From positions 318,001-382,000 of the forward strand of contig NZ_CP150254.1 of NCBI RefSeq assembly GCF_037975445.1: a DNA stretch of 64,000 bases, written 5' to 3'. A program made the translations under genes and the position numbers. Shown here piece by piece: positions 24,151-32,889 of this stretch. Under the pieces are notes generated by a model that saw nothing but the letters and a program-made list of their open reading frames with translations, made no database searches and had not been told where the DNA came from. This stretch comes from Peribacillus sp. FSL P2-0133. GTDB taxonomy: Bacteria > Bacillota > Bacilli > Bacillales > DSM-1321. Positions within the stretch are counted from its first letter, which is position 1. Every line of letters begins with the position of its first letter.

Positions 24151-25491
24151 ATGATAGCTAGTCTTATGAAGTCTTGGACAATATGGATGAAAATTGGAGT
24201 AATTTTATTCGGGGTATTCTTACTATCGTGGTTGGGTCCTGATGAAATTGGTCTTACTGATTTGCTTATTTCATTAAGAGAAGGTGAAGAAACAGGAAAT
24301 AAGTTAATGCTTGCCGTTTTTTTGTTAATTTCTTTAAATACAGTTTTGGCTTTGTTTCATTATATTGGTGCACTGCTGTTGGGAGACGAAATCGGTGATC
24401 GTTTAAACCGTCCATGGTTAAAAATTATCATTCCTCTTATTGTTATTCCTCTCGACTATATCGTGATAAATGCTTATTATTCTTTAACATACTCATTTAG
24501 CGCATATGCGTTGTTATTGTTGTTAGCAATCTTATTATTGCAAGCCTTTGAAAAGGATAGGCTAAAGCCAATTATTAAAACAATTATTTGTTCTCAATTA
24601 ATCTTTGGGATTGAATGGCTGAATGAGATTCCTTCTTTATCCCAATATGGATTTGGCCAAGGGTCGATTTCAAAGGAATTAAAAGATATAGCAGTTCAAA
24701 TTGGATTTGAGCAATCTTTAACATTGTACAGTTTAACTTTGTGTTTAATTTTTGTTATAAATGCTGTTATTTTAGCTGTGTATTTTTCATTAGCTGAACA
24801 AAAGTGGCGGATAAAACAAGAGCTTCATTATGCGCAATTAGAAGCAATGCAGTCAAGATCAGGACGAGAAGCACTATATCTGGTCCATGATTTAAAAACA
24901 CCTCTCACAGCAATTGAGGGGCTAAATTCTTTAATTAGTTTGAAAGTGGACGATTCTAAAATTAAAGAATATTGTCAAAAAATTTCATCATCGATTCATT
25001 CTGTTAGCGACATGATTTCTGAGATTTTATATGATGATAAAAAACATTGGTGCCGTATAAAAGATTTAGTTGGATACGTGGAAGCAAGCAGACTGAGCGG
25101 GACAAATCTTAATCTGAAAGTAGACTTTCAAACAGATCCTGAAATTAAAATTTTAATTAATAAAATCCGAATGACAAGGGCATTAGTGAATTTAATTGAC
25201 AATGCTTACGATGCAGTGAATGGAATAGAAGATGGAAATATTTTGCTTAAGATAAAAACCTATGAAAATGAACTTTGGTTGGGTGTATCAGATAATGGGA
25301 AAGGGATTTCACCTAAAGAGCAGGAGAAAATATGGAAAGCTGGGTTTAGTACAAAATCGCATCCAGGGATGGGTTTAGCTTTCGTACAACAAGTTGCTAA
25401 AGGACATGGTGCATTTTTAGAAATTGACAGCAAGCTTGGACACGGGACAATAATTTGGATAAAACTAGCTGAGAGGAGTGTGTCAAGATGA
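24151..25491 (+). CDS. Membrane sensor histidine kinase
   Basis: This roughly 446-residue protein has an N-terminal half of about six membrane helices (residues 10-225) with no large extracytoplasmic domain. The kinase core has H-box LVHDLKTPLTAIEGL, N box NLIDNAYDAV, G1 SDNGKGISP and G2 GMGLAFVQQ. The ATG at 24151 lies 10 bases after AAAGG; another ATG at 24145 is nearer than usual. It overlaps the response regulator gene by 4 bases. A membrane-embedded sensor suggests a signal within or at the membrane, such as a transporter or lipid state. The peptide transporter gene that follows may be the target (inference). Confidence 0.88.
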   Translation: MIASLMKSWTIWMKIGVILFGVFLLSWLGPDEIGLTDLLISLREGEETGNKLMLAVFLLISLNTVLALFHYIGALLLGDEIGDRLNRPWLKIIIPLIVIPLDYIVINAYYSLTYSFSAYALLLLLAILLLQAFEKDRLKPIIKTIICSQLIFGIEWLNEIPSLSQYGFGQGSISKELKDIAVQIGFEQSLTLYSLTLCLIFVINAVILAVYFSLAEQKWRIKQELHYAQLEAMQSRSGREALYLVHDLKTPLTAIEGLNSLISLKVDDSKIKEYCQKISSSIHSVSDMISEILYDDKKHWCRIKDLVGYVEASRLSGTNLNLKVDFQTDPEIKILINKIRMTRALVNLIDNAYDAVNGIEDGNILLKIKTYENELWLGVSDNGKGISPKEQEKIWKAGFSTKSHPGMGLAFVQQVAKGHGAFLEIDSKLGHGTIIWIKLAERSVSR

Positions 25492-26123
25492 ACATCTTAG
25501 TCATTGATGATGATGCATCAATTCAATATATGCTAAGTGAAATTTGTGAATTTGCCGGCTGGAATGTAGATACGGCAAACAACGGAAAAGAAGGGTTAAA
25601 TGTGTTTGCAGAAAAAGGAGCAGATGTTGTTTTAGTTGATTATCATATGCCGGAAATGGACGGAATAAAAACAGTGGGTGAGCTTCGTAACCTTAATGCT
25701 GATGTTCCGATACTTGTATTAACAGTCGATGAACGACAGGAAATTGCTGATCGCTTTCTTGAAGCAGGCGCAACAGATTTTGCATTAAAGCCTGTAAAAG
25801 CGCCTGATTTGATTTCAAGAATTCAACTGCATGCACGCCTTGCAAAATTAACTCAATCAGCTACGCAGCAAAAATCCAGTGAAGAAAAGAATGTATTTGT
25901 AACAAAGGGAATTAGTAAGAGAACACTCTGTCACGTTAGTGATTTTTTACACTCTAATCGTGAACCTTTTTCCGTTGATACAATTTCTAAAGAAGTTGGT
26001 TTGGCTTATCCGACCGTCTATCGCTATATTATGCATTTACTTGATGAAGGAAAAGTAGAAATTATTGTGAGTTATCAAAAAATAGGAAGACCGAAAAATT
26101 TATATCAATGGATTGTTGACTAA
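25488..26123 (+). CDS. Response regulator with C-terminal HTH (CitB/DctR-like)
   Basis: This 211-residue protein has a receiver domain (1-115) with acidic IDDDAS, phospho-acceptor Asp in VVLVDYHMPEMDG and Lys in FALKPVKAP. The C-terminal domain (about 140-210) has a helix-turn-helix, VDTISKEVGLAYPTVYRYIM, and a basic IGRPKNLYQW tail. That arrangement resembles the CitT/DctR/MalR class rather than OmpR or LuxR. The ATG overlaps the kinase stop (ATGA). A strong terminator follows at once, ending the two-gene operon. Likely targets are transport genes such as the POT gene downstream. Confidence 0.85.
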   Translation: MNILVIDDDASIQYMLSEICEFAGWNVDTANNGKEGLNVFAEKGADVVLVDYHMPEMDGIKTVGELRNLNADVPILVLTVDERQEIADRFLEAGATDFALKPVKAPDLISRIQLHARLAKLTQSATQQKSSEEKNVFVTKGISKRTLCHVSDFLHSNREPFSVDTISKEVGLAYPTVYRYIMHLLDEGKVEIIVSYQKIGRPKNLYQWIVD

Positions 26124-26154
26124 AAAACTGCCTTAATACAAGGCAGTTTTTTTA
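26124..26154 (+). terminator. Terminator after two-component operon
   Basis: AAACTGCCTT pairs with AAGGCAGTTT around a 5-base loop and is followed by a T tract. Confidence 0.9.
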
Positions 26155-26556
26155 TTATAATGGGCGTCTCCGTTGCAACACAGACCGCTAATGCAGCAAG
26201 ACTTTTTTTCTTTTTTTTCTGTATTTTTATATTTTCTGATAATATAAAATTATTTTACAACACTAAAAATTCTTTAAAATTTACATGCTTTCATTTAACT
26301 TCTTCGAATAATATGAATGTATTTATTAGTTAATGTTCATTTGGATTTTGCTATCTGATTCTTTTTGCACCAGAGCGAAGATTAAAAAATGTAAACGCTT
26401 ACCTATGGTGGGTTGGATGGCATGCGTGGCCATCATCGTATTAGGCGTAGGTGGAACGAACGAATCAATAATAAAATAAAAACCATGCAATTATTTTGTG
26501 AATGTAAACGATTTGTGGATGGTTTAATATTTAACCATATTTAGGGGGACTTTATT
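26155..26556. other. Promoter region of POT gene with coding remnant
   Basis: It holds a cre-like site at 26389-26402. A 48-codon frame at 26333-26479 ends in VGWMACVAIIVLGVGGTNES and has no ribosome binding site. It resembles the last helix of a transporter and is probably a remnant. Confidence 0.35.
26389..26402. promoter_or_regulatory. cre-like site (CcpA) upstream of POT gene
   Basis: TGTAAACGCTTACC matches the catabolite-responsive element consensus at 13 of 14 positions. A weaker match (TGTAAACGATTTGT) lies at 26503-26516, nearer the start. It suggests carbon catabolite control of peptide uptake. Confidence 0.5.
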
Positions 26557-27888
26557 ATGCAAGCAATTTTAAAAAATGATGTTCAGCAGCCAAACCAGTC
26601 CAGAAAAAAGCATCCTCCTGGACTGTATATGCTCTTCGCGACTGAGGCATGGGAGCGCTTCAGTTATTACGGAATGAGAGCAATTCTCGTTCTTTACTTA
26701 ACAGCAACTGTTGTAAATGGCGGGCTTGGAGTCGACAAATCTACGGCTATGGGCATATACGGATTCTTTACTGGTGCCGTTTATATTACGCCAATGATTG
26801 GCGGATACTTAACTGATCGTTTCATAGGCAGAAGATTGGCGATCACGATTGGTGGTATTTTAATGGCGCTTGGTAACTTTTCGCTATTCGCAAGTCAGAG
26901 TTTGACAGCGCTTTACATTGGTCTTGGTTTATTGATTATCGGTAATGGTTTCTTCAAACCAAACATCTCGACAATTGTTGGTGATCTTTATGAAGACAAC
27001 GATCCGCGTCGTGATGGAGCTTTCACCATCTTCTATATGGGTATTAACGTTGGGGCTTTCTTCGCACCATTAGTAGTTGGACTTATGAGCTATAAATATG
27101 GGTTCCTGACAGCGGCAATTGGTATGATTGTAGGGCAGTTAGTTTTCAACTTATTAGGCAATCGCTATTTAGGTGATATCGGTAAAGAACCTACTGGTAA
27201 ACCGGATGTAACAGCTGGTCAAAAATCAGCTGCACCGTTAACGAAAAGAGAACAAAAACGTACAGCGGCAATCGTGATTTTGGCAGTCTTCGTTATTGCG
27301 TTCTGGGCCGCTTTCGAGCAGGCAGGAAGTTCATTGACATTGTATGCTAATGACCAAATTGATCGGAATGTATTTGGTTTTGAGGTTCCAACTGCTTGGT
27401 TCCAATCATTGAACCCATTATTCATCGTGATTTTAGCGCCAATTATGTCTGCTTTATGGTACAAGCTTGGCAGCTCAAAACGCGGTGACTTAAAAACTCC
27501 AACGAAGATGGCTCTTGGTTTAGTCACTGTTGGTTTAGGTTTCTTAGTACTGCTTCCTGCTGTTATGTATACAGGAAACGATACAGCGCTGAAAGTAAAC
27601 ATCCTGTTTATGATTGTAACGTATTTCCTTCATACATTAGCCGAATTAATGATTTCGCCAGTTGGTTTATCAATGGTAAGTAAAATTGCTCCAATCAAGC
27701 TTGCCTCTCTTCTAATGGGAGTATGGCTGGCAAGTTCCGCGGTGGCTAATATGGTAGCCGGCCAATTAGCTGCATATACACAGTCTTTAGGTTACCTGGA
27801 AATCTTCAGTGTAATTGGTTTTGTAACAATTGGTTTAGGTATTGTATTATTGCTTCTTTCGAAGCCAGTAGCAAAGCTGATGAAATAA
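26557..27888 (+). CDS. POT/PTR2-family proton-dependent oligopeptide transporter
   Basis: This 443-residue permease with about twelve or more helices belongs to the proton-dependent di/tripeptide transporters (DtpT type). Motifs are ATEAWERFSYYGMRAIL in helix 1 (the ExxERFxYY proton-coupling signature), GGYLTDRFIGRR, and FTIFYMGINVGAFFAPL (the PTR2 signature). The late motif is close to the usual FYING segment but reads FYMGINVG. The ATG follows AGGGGGAC. It is monogenic, with a strong terminator. The two-component system just upstream may regulate it. Confidence 0.93.
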   Translation: MQAILKNDVQQPNQSRKKHPPGLYMLFATEAWERFSYYGMRAILVLYLTATVVNGGLGVDKSTAMGIYGFFTGAVYITPMIGGYLTDRFIGRRLAITIGGILMALGNFSLFASQSLTALYIGLGLLIIGNGFFKPNISTIVGDLYEDNDPRRDGAFTIFYMGINVGAFFAPLVVGLMSYKYGFLTAAIGMIVGQLVFNLLGNRYLGDIGKEPTGKPDVTAGQKSAAPLTKREQKRTAAIVILAVFVIAFWAAFEQAGSSLTLYANDQIDRNVFGFEVPTAWFQSLNPLFIVILAPIMSALWYKLGSSKRGDLKTPTKMALGLVTVGLGFLVLLPAVMYTGNDTALKVNILFMIVTYFLHTLAELMISPVGLSMVSKIAPIKLASLLMGVWLASSAVANMVAGQLAAYTQSLGYLEIFSVIGFVTIGLGIVLLLLSKPVAKLMK

Positions 27889-27898
27889 TGAGAAAAGG

Positions 27899-27946
27899 AG
27901 CTCGACCCAAAAGGCGCATAATGTGCCTTTTGGGTCGAGCTTTTTT
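27899..27946 (+). terminator. Strong terminator after POT gene
   Basis: AGCTCGACCCAAAAGGC pairs with GCCTTTTGGGTCGAGCT across an 8-base loop region, followed by six T. Confidence 0.95.
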
Positions 27947-28617
27947 ATTTAGTATAAAAAAATAAAAGAATCGGTCCAAACTGGGGTAGAGGAGTCACCA
28001 CAACGGCCCAAACCAGAAAGGAATGATTCTCTTATGAAACATAATCATCTTTCTTTTAAAGAGAATACCATGGATAACCGGTTTCGGTGCAAGAAATCCA
28101 TCCAACTTGCTCACACCCATAAAACAGTAATGAAACAAGTGCACATCATATAAAGTTATTTATATAATACGGACTATAGTAAGTATCAAAAATAATAGAA
28201 GAAACTGATCAAAAAGAAGCCTTTGCTCATCAGAAGCAAAGGCTAAATTGTGATTCGGAATTAAACATCAATAAAAGAGAGAGCTTTTGTAAAGTATTAG
28301 CTCTCTGCACATAATTGTGTGTATTTAAAATGGATGCTAAGGACTTCTATTTTTTTTGCCCGAAAAATCATTTCACTACGGGACCAGGCACCAGGCCCAA
28401 CCAGATGTAACACCCACAATGGATAAGGATAGATAGAGGCTATGCAAGAGAAGGAGGGAAGCGAATAGATGATCTAATCCTAGATGGAAACAGAAGAAGG
28501 GAAAAGGAAATCTTATCGGTATCCCTAACAACTTCTTGATAGGCTATACTTATCTAGACAGAAAATTTAAGGTCAGGTAGACTACAGATACAACTAGTTA
28601 TAGAAAAGAGGTCCGAT
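27947..28617. other. Gap with possible mobile-element remnants
   Basis: A 39-codon frame at 28034-28153 (starting MKHNHLSFKEN) looks like a truncated transposase or similar N-terminus but has no partner sequence. A hairpin at about 28222-28242 (AGCCTTTGCT/AGCAAAGGCT) repeats the one at 4459. Nothing else is supported. Confidence 0.3.
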
Positions 28618-29325
28618 ATGCGACGTGATATACAACTGAATGAACGAGCTTTCTCATCCAAGGAAGTGGCAGAAGAAGTGGGGATTGCAACTCCCACTGT
28701 TCGAAAGTATGGTCAAATCTTAGAGCGGAATGGATATGAGTTTTTGAAAGATGGAGATCGACGTATCTTTGTTCAATCTGACATCGTAGCGCTTATAGCG
28801 CTACGCGATACGGACAAGCCCCTAGACGATACAGCTAAAGACCTTGTATCTCAACAAAAAGAAAGATTAGAAGAATCCAATGAAACACAGATAGCGATAC
28901 CCGATACATATGAAAATTTACCCTACGATCCCAATCAATTAAACGAGGCCCTAATGTTTTTAGTCAATGAACTCGCAGCCACACGTGAAATGAATGTCCA
29001 ACTGACAAACGATATGTCACAGCTTAAAACAAAGGTTTCCCGGCTCCAGCAGGATCATCATGTTATAAGTTCTAGTATTGGAAATTCAGCGCAAAGAACT
29101 AATGCTAAAATTGAACAATTAACTGAACAACAAAATACCCATTACGAAACATTGCTGGAACAAGAAAAACAAAAAAGTGAACTCTTACAAAAAGAAATAC
29201 AAAATATGCGGGACGAACAGAAAAAAGAATGGAGTTCACAAAATGAATTTAATAAACGTTTAGAAGTGACTATACAAAAACGTTCCGAAAAATGGCGGGG
29301 GCTTTTCTCCATATTCAAAAAATAA
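28618..29325 (+). CDS. MerR-like HTH plus coiled-coil protein (DUF3967-like)
   Basis: This 235-residue protein has an N-terminal MerR/RacA-like helix-turn-helix (residues 8-60; AFSSKEVAEEVGIATPTVRK, then the wing DGDRRIF). An acidic linker and a long coiled coil (about 130-220) follow, ending in a basic tail WRGLFSIFKK. The shape resembles RacA-type DNA-anchoring proteins and the DUF3967 proteins found on Bacillus plasmids and chromosomes. The ATG follows AGAGGT. Two broken copies follow downstream, so this is a duplicated, mobile-looking family. Its role is unknown; DNA binding or partition is plausible. Confidence 0.75.
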   Translation: MRRDIQLNERAFSSKEVAEEVGIATPTVRKYGQILERNGYEFLKDGDRRIFVQSDIVALIALRDTDKPLDDTAKDLVSQQKERLEESNETQIAIPDTYENLPYDPNQLNEALMFLVNELAATREMNVQLTNDMSQLKTKVSRLQQDHHVISSSIGNSAQRTNAKIEQLTEQQNTHYETLLEQEKQKSELLQKEIQNMRDEQKKEWSSQNEFNKRLEVTIQKRSEKWRGLFSIFKK

Positions 29326-29840
29326 GGTGACTGTTTTTTTGCCTAGCTGTGTATTGTAGAAACATTTGATAAATCTTTTTTAAATAAATAATGATGGATA
29401 AAAGCATTGAGTTGCGAATCCACAAAACTTATAAAAAATCATAGTGTCATATATGATTCGCGTAGCTAAAACACATAATCAAGAAAAAATATTTCAAATT
29501 CACAGGATTTGGTACCTGCTATGTAAGAGCTCGGGACACCAATGTATCGGACGTTCTACCAAAGGCAAACGAAGGCCCAATTGAAATTCATTGGAGATTT
29601 GTTTAAGCGATATGCATCTAAAACAAAAATACACAATTTGAAGCAAGCAAAAAAGGCAGTTTGATAAAATGGGAGTTGAGGCGGTTAAGAACTTGCATTC
29701 AAAAACAAGAGTCATCCTTACTAGAGTTGATCCAGACAGGGATTGATCAGCTCTTTTTTTTGTGTGTTTCATATCGCTCGGCGATATAACTTGCAAATAA
29801 ATTCGAAACATTTAGGTTTAATAGAAAAGCGGCGTTCGAT
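29326..29840. other. Gap between DUF3967-like copies
   Basis: No intact frame. Near 29700-29760 a hairpin-like run is followed by T residues. The sequence just before copy 2 (TTTGTGTGTTTC, then a GCGATAT hairpin at about 29770-29790) recurs before copy 3 at about 30321-30350, so promoter and gene were duplicated together. Confidence 0.45.
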
Positions 29841-30290
29841 ATGCAAACATGATATACATCCTAATGAACGAGTATTCTTTTCTAAGGAGTGGAAGAAGAA
29901 GTGGGAATGCAACACCCACTGTTCAAAAGTATGGTCAAAACTTAGACCGAAACGGATATGAGTTTTTAAGATGGCGGTTGCCTATCTTTATTCAATCTGA
30001 CATCGAATCGCACATAGCGTTACGCGATACGGACAAGTCCCTAGAGGGTACAGCTAAAGACCTTGTGTATCTACAAAAAGATAGATTAGATGAATCTAAT
30101 GAAACAGAGCTAGCGATACCCGATATATATGACAACTTAACACCCATGATTCCAAACAAATAAAAGAGATTTTAATTGTTTTAACCAATGAACTCCAGCT
30201 ACGCTTGAAATGAACGTCCACAGACAAAGGATATTTCTCAGCTTAAAACAACGGTTTCGAAGCTCCAGCAAGATCCATGTCCCTAATAGT
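29841..30290 (+). pseudogene. Decayed second copy of DUF3967-like gene
   Basis: It aligns to the intact gene at 28618 from the start (ATGCAAACATGATATAC against ATGCGACGTGATATAC). It retains TPTVQKYGQNLDRNGYEFL and RDTDKSLEGTAKDLVY, but has frameshifts near 29890 and near 30150 and lacks most of the coiled coil. Similarity ends near 30270. Confidence 0.8.
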
Positions 30291-30402
30291 GTTCCTTAAG
30301 AAAGGTGCTTATCGGTTCTTTTGTGTGTTTCGTATCGCTGGGCGATATAACATGAAAATAAATCCACAGAACCTTTATCTTTTATAGAAAGGGAGGTCCG
30401 AT

Positions 30403-30850
30403 ATGCGACAAGATATACATCCAAATGAATGAGCATCCTCTTCCAAGGAAGTGGCAAAGAAGTGGAGATGCAAAATCAATGTTCGAAAGTAAGTTTAATA
30501 CGTAGAGCGAAATGGATAATTGTTGTTAAAATATGGAAATTAACTCCCCTTCGTTCAATCCGATATCGAAACGCTTAAAGCGTTACGCGATACGGGCAAC
30601 CCCCTAAACGATAAAGCAAGAGACACTTGTATCATGAAAAAGAAAGATTAGATGGAACCAATGAAACAGAGATAGCGATACCCGATACATATGACAATTT
30701 AACCCATGTTCTCATTCGATTAAAAGAGAGCTTAATTTTTTAATCAATGAACTCGCAGCTACGCGTGAAATGAACATCTCACTGACAAACGATATGTCAT
30801 AGCTTAAAAATGAACAACAAAAAACCCATTACGAAACATTACTTCAATAA
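30403..30850 (+). pseudogene. Decayed third copy of DUF3967-like gene
   Basis: It starts ATGCGACAAGATATACATCC after GGGAGGTCC, very like the intact copy, but has an in-frame TGA after nine codons and several indels. Recognisable pieces run through ALRDTG and the linker to CATTACGAAACATTACTT at 30830-30845. Confidence 0.8.
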
Positions 30851-31364
30851 GAAAAAGGTTTCATTACCTTTTTTTAGTCTCTTTTACGATATTGGGGTGT
30901 TAATAACTATTTAAACCTAAGGCAATCAAATCGAAAGTGTAAATTCTATTCAGAATCATTATTTTCAAGTTTCAACAATTTCCCGAGAAATATCTACAAA
31001 TTCTGAGTAGATATCGACAAAATTAGAAGCTTCTAAAAGATGTAGTAAAACATAAGTAAATTGAAAAGAGTTAATATGGCTAAATTCTTAGCCAGGCACA
31101 CTTATTGGGTAAAATTGATATCAATGCAGTAATTATTGCAGGATTTTCAGATAAAGTTGCAAAGATATATTTTTATGATGGCTTGATTTTTTACCTTACT
31201 AGTAATAAGTCGGTAACTTTAGCTTTGTTAGTGGGGTATTAAAATAAAGATTCAGATAAGAATGTAAATAACGTATATGATGACGCTTTTTTAACTTATA
31301 TACAAGTTGCAAAAGAGGATTTCTATATCGAGCATAACGAAGAGTTTAATATTAATGTTGAATT
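30851..31364. other. Gap with a decayed frame
   Basis: Readable stretches around 31080-31380 (for example IDINAVIIAGFSDKVAKIYF and DAFLTYIQVAKEDFYIEH) suggest the remains of a small gene, interrupted by stops near 31240. I do not recognise it. A long hairpin follows. Confidence 0.35.
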
Positions 31365-31418
31365 ACAAACAACAAAGCAGTGATCCCAATTTTCGGGATG
31401 CACTGCTTTGTTGTTTGT
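31365..31418. terminator. Long perfect hairpin
   Basis: ACAAACAACAAAGCAGTG (31365-31382) pairs perfectly with its complement at 31401-31418, with an inner CCC/GGG pair in the loop. There is no good T tract on either side. It could be a bidirectional terminator or a processed RNA stem. Confidence 0.6.
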
Positions 31419-31439
31419 AGATTTTCTACGCATTTATAA

Positions 31440-31830
31440 TTAGCTCGATAACTTCTTACCATTCCGTAAATCAAAATCAGCAAAATCCTGAACCCTTTCG
31501 ATTTTACCAACCAAGAAAATGTAGGACATTGCTCCTGCAAAGGTTATACAAGCAATAAAGGTAAGTGCAGGAGCAAAATCACCGCTCTTTGACAATCGGT
31601 ATAATAATTGATGCTGTACCATCAATGAAATTGAAGATACCTCCAGCAATCCCAATCAGCCTTTTTGGGGCAAGCAATGAAACAAACACCCAGGGGATTG
31701 AAGCGAAACCGTCTCCAAAAAAGGCGATACACATGAATAAAATAACTAGATTAGTATTGTCAACGAAATTCGCTCCAATGATTGAAGTGGAAAGCAATAA
31801 TCCTGATATTACCGGAACTGTATCTGAACA
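31440..31830 (-). pseudogene. C-terminal fragment of an ACS-family MFS transporter
   Basis: Read leftwards, two frames join to form one transporter tail: VPVISGLLLSTSIIGANF, FGDGFASIPWVFVSLLAPK and GIAGGIFNFIDGTASIIIPI. A frame change near 31590-31610 follows, then KSGDFAPALTFIACITFAG and LVGKIERVQDF. The N-terminal two thirds are missing. It resembles GudP-like sugar-acid transporters and borders the gluconate operon. Confidence 0.75.
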
Positions 31831-32084
31831 ACATTGTGGAATAAGATCATCGTTTTATAAAAACGGATCCGTTCCATGTGGGGATTGAAATCGTTTCGAA
31901 CAGCGATTATATTTTGTGTGGTATCGAAGCTATGCATAGGGTTAAAAAAAACCAACCTCATCAACGGGCAAAGTCTGCCCAAAATGAGGTTGGATTCATT
32001 CATAAGTTATTTTTGCACCAGAACCTTCTAAAATCCCAACAAACTTTAACTATATTAACCAGTATCCGGTTACATTCAAAATGC

Positions 32085-32128
32085 TTGCATTATTCATTAT
32101 CTTTATTATAAAATACTTGTATACAAGT
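32085..32128 (+). promoter_or_regulatory. gnt operon promoter with GntR operator
   Basis: TTGCAT (32085-32090) and TATAAA (32107-32112) with a 16-base spacer form a SigA promoter. A perfect 14-base palindrome, ACTTGTATACAAGT (32115-32128), covers the likely start of transcription. It matches the known core of the B. subtilis gnt operator, so gluconate should relieve repression. Confidence 0.9.
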
Positions 32129-32157
32129 GTACTTGAACTCTATTAGAAGGTGAATTT

Positions 32158-32889
32158 ATGGCTGAATCAAAGGAGTTTCTATATCCTGTAAAATGGCTTT
32201 CAAAAGCTTCAGCTGGTGATCGCGTAACATCCGAGCTTAGAATGCGTATTATTTCGGGGATGATTGAAAGCGGTGCCATCCTATCTGAAAATAAAATAGC
32301 TGCCGATTTCGGTGTAAGCCGCTCACCAGTTCGTGAAGCGTTAAAAATATTGGCCTCTGAAAATATCATCCGATTGGAAAGAATGGGTGCGGTTGTCATT
32401 GGTTTAACAGAAAAAAAATATGCAGAAATTTATGATGTGCGTATACTCATCGAAACGTTTGTATTCGAACGTCTAGTAAAGATGGAAACGAATGAATTAG
32501 TGATGGAACTTAGTAAAATACTGGAAATGATGAAAATTTCCATAAAATACCGAGATGCTGATGAGTTTTCCTATCAGGATGTCCTATTCCACGAAACGAT
32601 CATTCGGTCCATCGATCATTCCTACATCCTGATGATCTGGGATAATTTAAAACCTGTGATGGAAAGTTTGATTCTTCTATCCATGCGCAGTCGTTTTAAA
32701 GAAAAGTATGAAGACTTTACACGGATCATAAATAATCATCAACTTTATATTGATGCGATCAGAACAAAAAATCGGGACCTCATGATTAAGTCGTTACATG
32801 AAAACTTTGATGATGTTCAAGGGAAAGTTGAAGACTTATGGATGGCCCAACAGATGCTTTCAAAAGGAGTCGAACAAGAAAATGACTAG
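32158..32889 (+). CDS. gntR: Gluconate operon repressor GntR
   Basis: This 243-residue founding-type GntR repressor is the same length as the B. subtilis protein and follows it closely. The winged helix is at about residues 15-85 (SENKIAADFGVSRSPVREAL, then ERMGAVVIGLTEKK). The FCD domain is at 90-235, with YDVRILIETFVFERL, QDVLFHETIIR and NHQLYIDAI carrying the metal/ligand residues. Gluconate releases it from the palindrome at 32115. The ATG at 32158 follows AGAAGGTGAAT. Its last codons overlap the gntK start by 8 bases. Confidence 0.95.
   Translation: MAESKEFLYPVKWLSKASAGDRVTSELRMRIISGMIESGAILSENKIAADFGVSRSPVREALKILASENIIRLERMGAVVIGLTEKKYAEIYDVRILIETFVFERLVKMETNELVMELSKILEMMKISIKYRDADEFSYQDVLFHETIIRSIDHSYILMIWDNLKPVMESLILLSMRSRFKEKYEDFTRIINNHQLYIDAIRTKNRDLMIKSLHENFDDVQGKVEDLWMAQQMLSKGVEQEND

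Noticed and set aside
26333..26479. 48-codon frame with a hydrophobic end upstream of the POT gene
   Set aside because: No ribosome binding site; resembles the last helix of a transporter, so treated as a remnant and not as a gene.
28034..28153. 39-codon frame as a transposase gene
   Set aside because: Far too short, no catalytic motifs and no terminal inverted repeats, so only noted as a possible remnant.
28618..31830. Prophage or integrated plasmid
   Set aside because: MerR-like copies and remnants hint at mobile DNA, but no integrase, replication, terminase or structural genes and no attachment repeats are visible.
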